From positions 1-34,262 of the forward strand of contig CAIUIT010000065.1 in the NCBI GenBank assembly GCA_903899375.1: DNA of 34,262 nucleotides. Direction: 5' to 3'. This DNA comes from an uncultured Actinomycetes bacterium. Its GTDB lineage: Bacteria; Actinomycetota; Actinomycetes; Nanopelagicales; Nanopelagicaceae. The translations under genes were made by a program, and so were the position numbers. The notes under the pieces were generated by a model. The model was not told where the DNA came from and made no database searches. It saw only the letters and a list, made by a program, of their open reading frames with translations. This document shows, piece after piece, positions 23,564 through 31,686 of the stretch. Each line of letters opens with the position of its first letter. Within the stretch, counting starts at the first letter, position 1.

Positions 23564-24125
23564 TACTGGCCACCTGATTCATGACATATTCGTAGGCAGC
23601 AGTTGCTGCTGCGACATTACCGGCAGCAACCTTTGGCTTGAACTTTTCATTGATCGCGTCTGTTACGGCTTCTAGGGAAACCACGCCGGTCAACGCGCTA
23701 AATGCTCCAAGCAGTACTGCATTTGGTACTGGACGTCCGAGATGAGTCATTGCTATTTCTGTTGCAGGAAGAATGGCCAAGGTTGTTAGTACTTTTAATT
23801 TTTCAGCTATCAGTAGATCATCAGCATTCTCTGTCGAGTTGACGATGACAAAGCCGCCTGTTTTAAGTCCTGCAAAGATATCAATCTGTTTTATCAAGCT
23901 GGCATCTTGAACAATCAGCGCATCGGGTTCCATGATCGGTTCGCGGGCACGGATCTCATGTTCCGATATGCGGCAATATGCAACAACAGGTGCACCTGTA
24001 CGTTCAGATCCAAAACTTGGAAATGCTTGCGCATGCTTACCTTCGTTGAAAACCGCTACAGCTAATAGTTCGGCTGCAGTGACTACACCTTGTCCGCCTC
24101 GACCGTGAATACGTACCTGAAACAT
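23556..24125 (-). CDS. porG: 2-oxoacid:ferredoxin oxidoreductase, gamma subunit
   Basis: A 189-residue gamma subunit. It starts with RIHGRGGQGVVTAAELLA and continues with QAFPSFGSERTGAPVVAYCRIS, the two signatures of the POR gamma domain. It is the first gene of the por operon (order porG, porA, porB, ferredoxin-GltD). No separate porD ferredoxin gene is present because that domain is fused to the last gene. Its ATG at 24125 has GAAGAGGCAGG upstream as a ribosome site. Confidence 0.9.
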   Translation of the reverse strand: MFQVRIHGRGGQGVVTAAELLAVAVFNEGKHAQAFPSFGSERTGAPVVAYCRISEHEIRAREPIMEPDALIVQDASLIKQIDIFAGLKTGGFVIVNSTENADDLLIAEKLKVLTTLAILPATEIAMTHLGRPVPNAVLLGAFSALTGVVSLEAVTDAINEKFKPKVAAGNVAAATAAYEYVMNQVASNA

Positions 24126-24250
24126 GAAACCTGCCTCTTCTCTAGACAGCGCAATCCTGCTCTGGAAGTGGTTATTTATGCCCCCTGATTCGTGGGGCTG
24201 GCACTCAAAGTGCGCAGGTCAGATAGTGCAAATGCTTAAAATCTTGAGGG
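24126..24250 (-). promoter_or_regulatory. Promoter region of the por operon
   Basis: This 125-bp gap separates the secreted-protein gene from porG. On the minus strand it holds two small hairpins (GCACT-TTG-AGTGC; GCCCC...GGGGC) before porG. A 12-bp palindrome AGGGCTAGCCCT (24247-24258) overlaps the preceding gene's stop codon. A CATAAAT box lies about 50 bp before porG and could be a -10. None is strong. No gene was seen. Confidence 0.3.
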
Positions 24251-24697
24251 CTAGCCCTGCCACATATCAGAAGTCCAGGTTACCTTTTTTGGTACGGGCT
24301 TCATCTTTGGAGGCCAGACAAATTTCTTACCGGCCTTTGGTGTCACCGTCACATTCATTAAATAGTTTTTACCATGCGTTTTGACCAACTTATTGAGCAA
24401 TACGTTAACGCTGGACTTATAAATAGTTCCACCTGCACACGTAGGAGTACAACCGTTGATGTAGTAGATGCCTGTTCCTTTTGCCGATGTAGCACCCCAT
24501 GATGACCATTTTATGTTGACAACACCTGCGCCACCATCCGCGCAATATTGAATAACGCTCGATGGTTTTGTTACTGGACCTAAACCGCAATCATTAAAAT
24601 ATGAAGGAGTTTTCGTCGTGCTAGCAGGCGAAATTCCGATCAAAACAGTTCCAAGCAAGAGCGCTGCAATTAAAGAGATCGGTAAGGTGCGTTTCAT
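24251..24697 (-). CDS. Small secreted protein, unknown, four conserved-looking cysteines
   Basis: A 148-residue protein I do not recognise. Residues 1-26 look like a signal peptide (basic MKR, hydrophobic LISLIAALLLGTVLIG core, ISPAS). The mature part has four cysteines (DCGLG, QYCADGG and the GCTPTCAGG pair), suggesting two disulphides. A basic, Trp-rich C-terminus (KFVWPPKMKPVPKKVTW) follows. Its ATG overlaps the NhaA stop by 4 nt (ATGA), so it is co-translated with the antiporter and likely acts at or outside the membrane near it. Function unknown. Confidence 0.75.
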   Translation of the reverse strand: MKRTLPISLIAALLLGTVLIGISPASTTKTPSYFNDCGLGPVTKPSSVIQYCADGGAGVVNIKWSSWGATSAKGTGIYYINGCTPTCAGGTIYKSSVNVLLNKLVKTHGKNYLMNVTVTPKAGKKFVWPPKMKPVPKKVTWTSDMWQG

Positions 24698-25812
24698 TCC
24701 GCGACTTTACCGTGCCCGCCGGGGAAGAAATGAACAAGGGTTGAAAGTACTAGGCCAGCTGGAATTGTGAGCAAGATTCCAAGGATCGCCAGGTTCTGCG
24801 CAGTTCCTGCGAAATCCTTCTGTGCGAAGATCAAGGAGACATCAAGCCCCAGGGTCCCCAGAGCTCCTATCAAAAGCGCTTCCGCGGTAGTAAACGGAAT
24901 TCGGATGCGAGTCACCGCCTTGCCGAGCAGGATTCCAAGGAATATTCCAGCGGGCTTACCGATCAACCGCACGATAATCAGCGATAGAACCAAGGTAGAT
25001 CCGATCGCATGGGGCGAGAAGTCATATCTGCGAAAGAGGGATATGAAGACAAATACCGGTATCACTACGAAGGCCGAAGCCGGCTCAGCTAGGCCGAGCA
25101 TCTTTGCTTGCAGATCGACGCCTGCTCTCCGATTGTTCGATGTAAAAATCCCAAAGAGAACTGCGACCAAAGATGTCTGAATTCCGCTTTGATGCGCCAA
25201 CGCTAGCCCTACGATAAAAACGGCTATTAAGAGCGCTTTGGAGGTAAAAAGATATGAAAGCATAAAGTAGATCGCAAGAATCGCCACAAGTGCAAGGAGA
25301 TATAACATGTCGATATGGACCTTAAAAAGGATCGAGAGCACGATCACCGAGCCAATGTCATCGATTGTAGCTAACGCCAGAACAAAGCCCTTGAGATTAT
25401 TTTTCTTAAAAACAACGAGCGCCGCCAGCACGAATGGTAGGTCGGTCGCCATCGTTATTCCCCACCCCGTGGTGGGGCTGCCGTGTGCACGGTTGTAGAT
25501 GTAAAAGATAAGAGCAGGAACCGCCATGCCCATTCCCGCCGAGAGCGCACTCACAACTAGCACTTTGCGGTTCTGAAGTGATCCGTGCACCAGCTCAAAA
25601 CGCAGTTGGAGCCCTATGGCATAAAAGAAAAATCCCAGGAGATAGTCCAGAGTCGCTTCGCGAATGGTGAAATGCCATCCGCTTATTCTGTGAGTTTGCT
25701 CCAAGAAATGGCTATTGAAATTGGCGCCCAAGGCAATGGATAGGAGTCCAATGGGAATCAGTATGTAGGCAGAAAATGTCTCGTTTCGCATAACTCGCAG
25801 CAGAGTCTTCAT
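24694..25812 (-). CDS. nhaA: NhaA-type Na+/H+ antiporter
   Basis: A 372-residue antiporter with about 11-12 spans. It keeps the NhaA ion-binding residues: Asp124 in MATDLPFVLA, the pair Asp151-Asp152 in ATIDDIGSV, and Lys286 in IGKPAG. These match E. coli Asp133, Asp163-Asp164 and Lys300. It should export Na+ in exchange for H+. The gene is flanked by 4-nt overlaps on both sides (kinase upstream, secreted protein downstream). Its length is near the usual 385-440. Assignment is good; physiological role may be pH or sodium homeostasis. Confidence 0.88.
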   Translation of the reverse strand: MKTLLRVMRNETFSAYILIPIGLLSIALGANFNSHFLEQTHRISGWHFTIREATLDYLLGFFFYAIGLQLRFELVHGSLQNRKVLVVSALSAGMGMAVPALIFYIYNRAHGSPTTGWGITMATDLPFVLAALVVFKKNNLKGFVLALATIDDIGSVIVLSILFKVHIDMLYLLALVAILAIYFMLSYLFTSKALLIAVFIVGLALAHQSGIQTSLVAVLFGIFTSNNRRAGVDLQAKMLGLAEPASAFVVIPVFVFISLFRRYDFSPHAIGSTLVLSLIIVRLIGKPAGIFLGILLGKAVTRIRIPFTTAEALLIGALGTLGLDVSLIFAQKDFAGTAQNLAILGILLTIPAGLVLSTLVHFFPGGHGKVAE

Positions 25813-26579
25813 TTATCCATCCCCTTAAGTTCCCAGGCGCGCACTCCCCCAAGAATTCCAGCGGTGTTAGATGCGATGATGACATCATCCCCCAAAACTT
25901 TGAGAACTGCCGAACTGATTCTGCGCGAGTTTCCCCCACCGATATAAAGCCGATCCCACCAGAAGACGGGACGCAAATCTTCCACCATCGACTTGATGCG
26001 ACGCGACCAGAACATATCGCCTAAGCGACGGCGTTCATGTTCGCCGATCCAGGTGTCATAGCTAGTGGCTCGACGGACCGGAGCATGTGAAAGTTCGAAA
26101 TGCGGAGCTAGTTTGCCGCCATCAAACATACAAAAGCCCAGTCCAGTTCCTAGCGTGAAGACAACTTCTAGACCCGAACCCGTGATTAAACCCGCGGCAT
26201 GCACCTCTGCATCGTTCATCACAAGTGCGGGGCGACCGAAGTGATTGGCAACGGCGCTTTGCATATCAAAGCCGCGCCACTGCGTGAGTAGATCAGGTTC
26301 GACCTTAGTGAGTGGCCCTTTGGTGTTGATGTAATGCGGCGTGTGAACGACGACGCCGTGGCGAATCATTCCAGGCATACCGATTGTTACGCGATCAAAA
26401 GCAGGCAACTTGTCGGCCAACTCTTGAAAGGTTGCGATTAGCTTGGGGGGACTCAATGGATAAGGCGTCGGAGTTGAAATCGGCTGGGCGTGCAAAGTCC
26501 CCTTGCCATCTAATACCGATGCCTTAATGCTCAAACCGCCACAGTCGATCGACAGGGTCATCAGGTCAACTGAGGTCAT
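25809..26579 (-). CDS. ppgK: ROK-family kinase, polyphosphate-glucokinase-like
   Basis: A 256-residue ROK kinase resembling actinobacterial polyphosphate glucokinase. Motifs are SIDCGGLSIKAS (phosphate loop, 10-21), GMPG (67-70), MNDAEVHAAG with catalytic Asp123, TLGTGLGF (142-149) and a late YIGGGNSRR and NTAGILGG. It should phosphorylate glucose from polyphosphate or ATP. The usual DIGGSGIKG loop is altered to DCGGLSIKA, and the segment after TLGTGLGF reads ELSHAPVRRATSYDTW rather than the glucokinase GHxE pattern. The substrate may therefore differ. The 3' end overlaps nhaA by 4 nt. Confidence 0.75.
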   Translation of the reverse strand: MTSVDLMTLSIDCGGLSIKASVLDGKGTLHAQPISTPTPYPLSPPKLIATFQELADKLPAFDRVTIGMPGMIRHGVVVHTPHYINTKGPLTKVEPDLLTQWRGFDMQSAVANHFGRPALVMNDAEVHAAGLITGSGLEVVFTLGTGLGFCMFDGGKLAPHFELSHAPVRRATSYDTWIGEHERRRLGDMFWSRRIKSMVEDLRPVFWWDRLYIGGGNSRRISSAVLKVLGDDVIIASNTAGILGGVRAWELKGMDK

Positions 26580-26597
26580 AGCCCGCTACCTAAAGCG

Positions 26598-27950
26598 TTA
26601 TTTGCCGGTGTAGTGCGCTGCAATAGAGGTCAGAGCCGCATCCAGAATTGCAAAGCCTTCGCGGAGTTCGGCTTCGCTAACATTGCATGGAGGGCAGATA
26701 TGAATTCTGTTGAAGTTCATAAATGGAATCATGCCGGCCTTCTTGCAAGCACCCATCAACTCACCCATCGCTGGGCTCGATCCACCGTATGGAGCAAGTG
26801 GTTCGTGGGTATCACGATCCTTCACAAGTTCGATGGCCCAGAAAACTCCAAGTCCGCGGATTTCACCGATGACTTTGTGCTTGGCAGCAAGCGCCTCGAT
26901 CAATGGCTTAATAACATCCTGCCCAATTTGGGCGGCGTGCTCGACCATCTTCTCTTCGCTCATCGCGTTGAGAGTTGCGACGGCAGCAGCGGTAGCCAAT
27001 GGGTGACCACTGTAAGTCAATCCACCGGGAAAGACGCGATCGTTGAAAGTTGCTGCGATCTCATCGCTGATGACGACGCCACCGAGTGGCACATAACCAC
27101 TATTGACGCCCTTAGCGAAGACGATCAGATCTGGTTCTGCAGTGGAGTGCTGATAAGCAAACCATTTACCAGTGCGACCAAAGCCGGACATAACTTCGTC
27201 GGCGATCCATTTGATGCCGTACTTGTCGCAGAGTGCTCGCACTCCCTCTAAATATCCAGTTGGCGGGATCAATACGCCGGCGGTACCAACGACTGATTCC
27301 AGCAAGATGGCAGCAATGGTGCTGGCACCTTCAAAGATGATGACGTTCTCCAAATGTTCTAATGCGCGCTTGCACTCTTCGGCCTCATCCTTCGCCCAGA
27401 ATGCGCTGCGATAAAGGTATGGACCAAAGAAATGTACGTGACCGGTGGCATGCTCGTTTGGCCAACGGCGGGGGTCGCCAGTTGCGGTAACAGCCGTGGT
27501 CGTGTTGCCGTGATAACTGCGATAGAAAGAGAGGACCTTGTGCTTGCCGGTGTGTATACGAGCCATGCGAACTGCATTTTCGACTGCATCGGCTCCACCG
27601 TTGGTAAAGAAAACCTTATTGAGATGCGCGCCAGCGCGATCGGTGATCAACTTGGCAGCCTCGGCGCGAGCATCGTTGCCATGTTGTGGCGCGATCGTTG
27701 TCAGCTTCGCTGCTTGATCCTGAATCGCTTTAACAACCTTTGGATGCTGAAAACCAATATTGGTGAAGACCAGTTGGCTAGAAAAATCGAGGTACTTGTT
27801 GCCGTCGTAATCCCAGAAGTAACTCCCCAAGCCGCCAGCGACGGGCATCGGGCTGATCTGGCCTTGGGCCGACCAAGAGTGAAATACGTGAGCGCGATCA
27901 AGGTCGAAAACTTCTTTGCCGCGGGCTGGGTTTGCAATGGGCTCTGTCAT
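26598..27950 (-). CDS. Class III pyridoxal-phosphate aminotransferase
   Basis: A 450-residue class III (omega-amino-acid type) aminotransferase. Visible are FFTNGGADAVENA (substrate/PLP loop, 114-126), YHGNTTTAVTATGDPRRW, DEVMSGFGRTGKW with Asp251, and VFAKGVNSGYVPLGG with the Schiff-base Lys280. It should move an amino group from an omega-amine (such as beta-alanine, taurine, GABA or a diamine) to pyruvate or 2-oxoglutarate. The exact donor cannot be read from sequence. It is 18 bp upstream of the ROK kinase and 56 bp downstream of the MalY-type gene, in one transcriptional direction. A link to GABA made by the ureohydrolase far upstream is speculative. Confidence 0.9.
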   Translation of the reverse strand: MTEPIANPARGKEVFDLDRAHVFHSWSAQGQISPMPVAGGLGSYFWDYDGNKYLDFSSQLVFTNIGFQHPKVVKAIQDQAAKLTTIAPQHGNDARAEAAKLITDRAGAHLNKVFFTNGGADAVENAVRMARIHTGKHKVLSFYRSYHGNTTTAVTATGDPRRWPNEHATGHVHFFGPYLYRSAFWAKDEAEECKRALEHLENVIIFEGASTIAAILLESVVGTAGVLIPPTGYLEGVRALCDKYGIKWIADEVMSGFGRTGKWFAYQHSTAEPDLIVFAKGVNSGYVPLGGVVISDEIAATFNDRVFPGGLTYSGHPLATAAAVATLNAMSEEKMVEHAAQIGQDVIKPLIEALAAKHKVIGEIRGLGVFWAIELVKDRDTHEPLAPYGGSSPAMGELMGACKKAGMIPFMNFNRIHICPPCNVSEAELREGFAILDAALTSIAAHYTGK

Positions 27951-28006
27951 AAGCGCTATCTAATCATCTAAATGCTTATGGCGTCAGCAGGCTCGAATTT
28001 GGCCGT

Positions 28007-29167
28007 TCAAATGCTGGGGTGAAGCACCTTTATGGCCGCGACGATCCGGTCGATACCTTCGGCGATGATCTCTTCGCTGGTGGCAAAATTGAGGCGAACG
28101 AACGAACTGCAATCTGGGCCGAATAAGTGGCCTTGGGTAAGCGCTACCTTGCCGGCTTCCAAGATCGCCTTCGCCGGGTTCTCACCCAGGTCATAGGCCG
28201 ACATATCAATCCACGCTAAGTAAGTGCAGTTGGGTATACGGTATTTTGCCTTAGGCAACTTATTTTCAAGCTGTACCTGCAAGAACTGGCGATTGCGATC
28301 GAGGGTTTCCATCATCCCATCGAGCCAATCGGTACATTCAAATGCTTTAGCAGCCGCTTGTGCCCCAAAGTGCGATGCCCGAAAACGTACAGACGGGGGC
28401 ATGCTTTTTGTGAGAGCCAAGATGCGATCTGACCCGGTAATAATGAATGCACATTTGAGCCCGGCGAGATTCCACGCTTTGCTTGCCGCAGTTACACAGA
28501 CTCCTACTTGGCGCGCATTATCGCTAATGCTTAAGAATGGAATAAAAGTTTCTTCATCAAAGACGATAGGCCCGTGAATCTCATCGCTAAATACGTAGAC
28601 GCCATATTGTGCTGCTAAATCAGCAATCGCTTCTAGTTCGGCTCGGCTATGAACGGTACCTGTTGGATTCTGCGGATTGCAGAGGAAGTGAATTTTTACA
28701 CCTTGCTTGTAACCGGCTTCAATTGCAGCAAGATCTAATGTGTAATGCATTCCATCTTTGTGCATCGGCGCATCCACAATTTCGCATTTAAGCTCTTTAG
28801 CCCAGTTGTACATATTGAGATACACCGGTGAATTAACCAAAACCTTGTCACCGGGTTGCACAATGGTGCGGGCCATTTCGACCGTACCTACCCCTACATC
28901 GCTACATAAAAAGAATTGCTTAGGGTCAACGATCCAATTCCAACGTTCGCTAGCAAAATCGGCAAATGAACGGGTTAAAGCGTCTGTGTTGCCCATGTAC
29001 CCGGTATCGGAGTTGAGCGCCATAGCGACCAGGAGATCGCGGATGGGCTGTGCCAATTCGAAGTCCATCTCTGCGACGGGCAGAGGCAAAACGTCTGGCG
29101 CGAAGCCACTCCATTTTTCGCTGAGACGAGTGCGGAGAATTTCTAGGGGAACGCCTTCGACCTTCAT
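28007..29167 (-). CDS. MalY/PatB-type aminotransferase / C-S beta-lyase
   Basis: A 386-residue class I/II PLP enzyme of the MalY/PatB family. It begins with LSEKWSGFAPDVLPLPVAEMDF, the family N-terminus, and has NPQNPTG (164-170), SDEIHGPIVFDE (Asp195) and SKAWNLAGLKCAF with PLP Lys230. Typical activity is cystathionine or cysteine-conjugate beta-lysis giving a thiol, pyruvate and ammonia; some act as aminotransferases. It follows the alditol oxidase by 19 bp. Confidence 0.85.
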   Translation of the reverse strand: MKVEGVPLEILRTRLSEKWSGFAPDVLPLPVAEMDFELAQPIRDLLVAMALNSDTGYMGNTDALTRSFADFASERWNWIVDPKQFFLCSDVGVGTVEMARTIVQPGDKVLVNSPVYLNMYNWAKELKCEIVDAPMHKDGMHYTLDLAAIEAGYKQGVKIHFLCNPQNPTGTVHSRAELEAIADLAAQYGVYVFSDEIHGPIVFDEETFIPFLSISDNARQVGVCVTAASKAWNLAGLKCAFIITGSDRILALTKSMPPSVRFRASHFGAQAAAKAFECTDWLDGMMETLDRNRQFLQVQLENKLPKAKYRIPNCTYLAWIDMSAYDLGENPAKAILEAGKVALTQGHLFGPDCSSFVRLNFATSEEIIAEGIDRIVAAIKVLHPSI

Positions 29168-29186
29168 ATTGCCAGTCTAATGGTTC

Positions 29187-30419
29187 TTAGATTCGCCACA
29201 ATGACAATTGCTCGTTGATAAATTTACGATCGGGATCCAATCCCTCGCGATAGGTGAGCCATGGTGCAAACTGAGGATAAAGAGCGTGGAAATCAAAGTT
29301 CTCATCGGTAAACAACTTGCCCCAATGCGGCCGAGCATTGAAAGGTGCGAGTGCTGCCTCTAGCGTCGGAAGAAATGCTCTGACCCCCGCAACATCGGGT
29401 TTCCACGTGAAGTGAATAGCCAGACTGTCGCGACCGTAGGCCTCGCTCAACCAATTATCATCAGCGGCAATAGTTCGTAATTCAGATACTAAGAGCAAGG
29501 GCGCAATCTCCTTGCGCAGGGCATAGACCGCTTGTAGCGCCACGACTGCATCTTCTGTATCTACAAAGTACTCACTCTGCAGTTCATCGCCAAAGCTGGG
29601 AGTGAAGTCCAACTTAAAGTGGGGTAAGCGCTCGTGCCAAGACCCGACGCGCCCCAATTGCTCGGTTGCGCTCTTGGTCGACGCACCCTCGAGTGGATGA
29701 AATTTACGGGTGGCGTGGTTGGCAGAAAATAGTTCGTCTCCTGGCAAAGTATCAATATCAACGCGAGATTTGACCCAGAGCTGATCGACGAGCAGATCGC
29801 CCCACATTGTGAATGCCGAAACGCTATAACCCGCACCCATGATCGCCTCAAAGTGATGTAACAAGTTCTCGAAGGGCAGATCCAGGAAGATCGTTTGTGC
29901 AACATCAAAGGTATCTATTGCCATCAACGTCATATGATGAATAATCCCGAGCGCACCTAAACCTACGCGAGCCGAGGCGAGTTCATCTCCTGTGATCGTA
30001 ATGTCATCCCCGCTGGCAGTAATTAACTCAATGGAATGAATAGCAGCCGACAAGTTCTGATTCTTCACGCCAGAACCGTGAGTACCTGTGCTGGTTGCTC
30101 CCACAACAGTGATGTGTGGCAAGGATCCCATATTGGGAAGAGCTAAACCTGCGGCATGCAGCGCGATAGCCAACTCGCCGTAGCGCACTCCAGCAGCAAC
30201 GCGGACTTGCTTTCCAACTTTGTCGATTTCGATATCACGCGGGAAATGTTCGAAAGAGAGCAAGACATCGTTGCAATCAGCGATTCGATTAAAAGAGTGG
30301 GCGCTTCCTAGTGCACGCACCGATTCTGCGGCCATCACCGCAAATTTTATGTCATCGATGCCAGTCGGCCGTACAACCAGGTCGGCATCAAAGGCGACAT
30401 TGCCGCTCCAATTTTTCAT
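29187..30419 (-). CDS. aldO: Alditol oxidase (AldO-type, covalent FAD)
   Basis: A 410-residue FAD oxidase of the aldonolactone/alditol oxidase family, very similar to Streptomyces AldO. FAD would be bound covalently to His41 in ALGSAHSFN. GSLPHITVVG (Ser99), TGTHGSG (111-117), SELRTIAAD with Glu313 and Arg315, Thr338 in HFTW and Lys368 in HWGK line up with AldO's active-site Ser106, Glu320, Arg322, Thr345 and Lys375 with a constant offset of seven. It should oxidise sugar alcohols such as xylitol or sorbitol to aldoses, reducing O2 to H2O2. No catalase gene is in the window. It overlaps the small membrane protein gene by 4 nt. Confidence 0.9.
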   Translation of the reverse strand: MKNWSGNVAFDADLVVRPTGIDDIKFAVMAAESVRALGSAHSFNRIADCNDVLLSFEHFPRDIEIDKVGKQVRVAAGVRYGELAIALHAAGLALPNMGSLPHITVVGATSTGTHGSGVKNQNLSAAIHSIELITASGDDITITGDELASARVGLGALGIIHHMTLMAIDTFDVAQTIFLDLPFENLLHHFEAIMGAGYSVSAFTMWGDLLVDQLWVKSRVDIDTLPGDELFSANHATRKFHPLEGASTKSATEQLGRVGSWHERLPHFKLDFTPSFGDELQSEYFVDTEDAVVALQAVYALRKEIAPLLLVSELRTIAADDNWLSEAYGRDSLAIHFTWKPDVAGVRAFLPTLEAALAPFNARPHWGKLFTDENFDFHALYPQFAPWLTYREGLDPDRKFINEQLSLWRI

Positions 30420-30820
30420 TCCGCACTTTCCTCTCTACGAGCAACACGGATCTGGCTAACTACTCCCAAGACTGCAAAGGCAACCATCACACCAATAACG
30501 CTAAATATAATGATGTAAACATCTTTGGGAACGTGGTTCGCCGATACCAAGATATAAACCTGCGGCAGCATGAAATTGAGAGCTGATAGCCACCCCCACC
30601 TTTGAATTTCTGACCAACGTTTGTGGATGACCGCCACAACGAACCTTGCAGAGGACAATCCATAGAACCATGACGTTATTAAATCGATGACGAAGAAAAG
30701 GTAAGGATTTACTCCATACTTATGCAAGGCTTTCCAGACAACGAATGTCGCAGCGAAGGTATAGAGAACAATGGTCGATGCCCAGATCCGCTCCCAGAAG
30801 GTCTGGCGCTTAGTTCTCAC
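30416..30820 (-). CDS. Small membrane protein, unknown
   Basis: A 134-residue protein with four hydrophobic spans: LYTFAATFVVWKA, YLFFVIDLITSWFYGLSSA, LNFMLPQVYILVSA and IIIFSVIGVMVAFAVLGVV. Charged, Trp-containing loops (KRWSEIQRW) and a basic end (RVARREE) are also seen. No family was recognised. The GTG start overlaps the DUF1295 stop (GTGA) and its stop overlaps the alditol oxidase start by 4 nt. It is therefore firmly part of a three-gene coupled unit. Confidence 0.78.
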   Translation of the reverse strand: MRTKRQTFWERIWASTIVLYTFAATFVVWKALHKYGVNPYLFFVIDLITSWFYGLSSARFVVAVIHKRWSEIQRWGWLSALNFMLPQVYILVSANHVPKDVYIIIFSVIGVMVAFAVLGVVSQIRVARREESAE

Positions 30821-31638
30821 GCTGTCAGCTTACGTAGGCCGCGCTTTGCGATCCAAGGAATGATGGCCGAAGTGCTCTTCTGGTAATCAGCGTATTCCGG
30901 ATATTTGGCCAGTGAAATCTTTTCGGTGAAACCAGTAGAACCGATGAAGAGAATTGTAAGAAGCACGGGACCAACAATGGTGCGCTGGAAGAGTAATCCG
31001 ACAGAATTGCATCCGATTAAGTAGAGCACCCACCACTGCGATATCTCGAAGAAGTAATTGGGGTGGCGCGAAAACTTGAAGAGCCCAGTCGTTAAAAAGC
31101 GCTTCGCTGGAACTCCCCCTGTAGCAATCAACTTCTTCTTGCCCTCTTGGAAATTCCACTGCTGTTGATCTGCGATCGTCTCGCCACTCAAGAACAGCAC
31201 AAAGATAACCAAGAGCAATAGATCCCATGCATCAAAGGGGGTTCCCTGATGGCGATAGGCAGTCAGAGCAGGAAGTGAGATTGAGACGAGCAGGAAGTTT
31301 TGGTAGAGAACGATGAAGAAGATATTAAATAGTTGGAACTGCCAGTTCTTCATGGCAGCGCGCAGTACTGGCCAGCGATAATCTTCGGCCCCCGAATACC
31401 CGCCCTTGCGCGCGAAGTTAAAGGTGAGGCGAGCGCCCCAAGCCAACACGATCAGTGCCATTACATTGAGGCGTGTGTTATGGAAGTGGGCAGCACGGGC
31501 GAACTCCCCCACATAGATCACCGGAGTAATCGACCACATCCGGTCCACCCATGAATGTTCCTTGGTTACGATCGAGAGAATCCAACAAGCAGCGCAGACG
31601 ACTGCAAAAGTTACCCAAACTAGATGAAGAGGCGTCAT
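30817..31638 (-). CDS. DUF1295 membrane protein (steroid-5-alpha-reductase-like fold)
   Basis: A 273-residue membrane protein of the DUF1295 family, related to steroid 5-alpha-reductase and isoprenylcysteine methyltransferase folds. The C-terminal FKFSRHPNYFFEISQWW and YPEYADYQKSTSAIIPW are the family signatures for NADPH/substrate binding; about seven spans are predicted. Substrate unknown; lipid or isoprenoid reduction is plausible. The start has no Shine-Dalgarno but a TAAAAT box 6 nt before the ATG, typical of a leaderless mRNA. It is divergent from crtYc with only 48 bp between. Confidence 0.85.
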   Translation of the reverse strand: MTPLHLVWVTFAVVCAACWILSIVTKEHSWVDRMWSITPVIYVGEFARAAHFHNTRLNVMALIVLAWGARLTFNFARKGGYSGAEDYRWPVLRAAMKNWQFQLFNIFFIVLYQNFLLVSISLPALTAYRHQGTPFDAWDLLLLVIFVLFLSGETIADQQQWNFQEGKKKLIATGGVPAKRFLTTGLFKFSRHPNYFFEISQWWVLYLIGCNSVGLLFQRTIVGPVLLTILFIGSTGFTEKISLAKYPEYADYQKSTSAIIPWIAKRGLRKLTA

Positions 31639-31686
31639 GGAGCGATTTTAACCCAGCACAATAGATAATGAGTGAAATAATGAGCC
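31639..31686. promoter_or_regulatory. Compact divergent promoter with 8-bp direct repeat
   Basis: These 48 bp must drive both the DUF1295 gene (minus) and crtYc (plus). On the minus strand TAAAAT ends 6 nt before the ATG; on the plus strand AATAAT ends 5 nt before the crtYc ATG. ATAATGAG occurs twice in the same direction at 31665-31672 and 31677-31684 (12-bp pitch), overlapping the crtYc -10-like box. Leaderless transcription of both genes and regulator binding to the repeat are inferred. Confidence 0.5.

Noticed and set aside
24247-24258. Palindrome AGGGCTAGCCCT at the end of the secreted-protein gene as terminator
   Set aside because: No loop and no following U-tract on the minus strand; may be chance.
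26613-27251. Plus-strand 212-codon open frame opposite the class III aminotransferase
   Set aside because: Shadow frame of a clear enzyme gene with intact motifs on the other strand.
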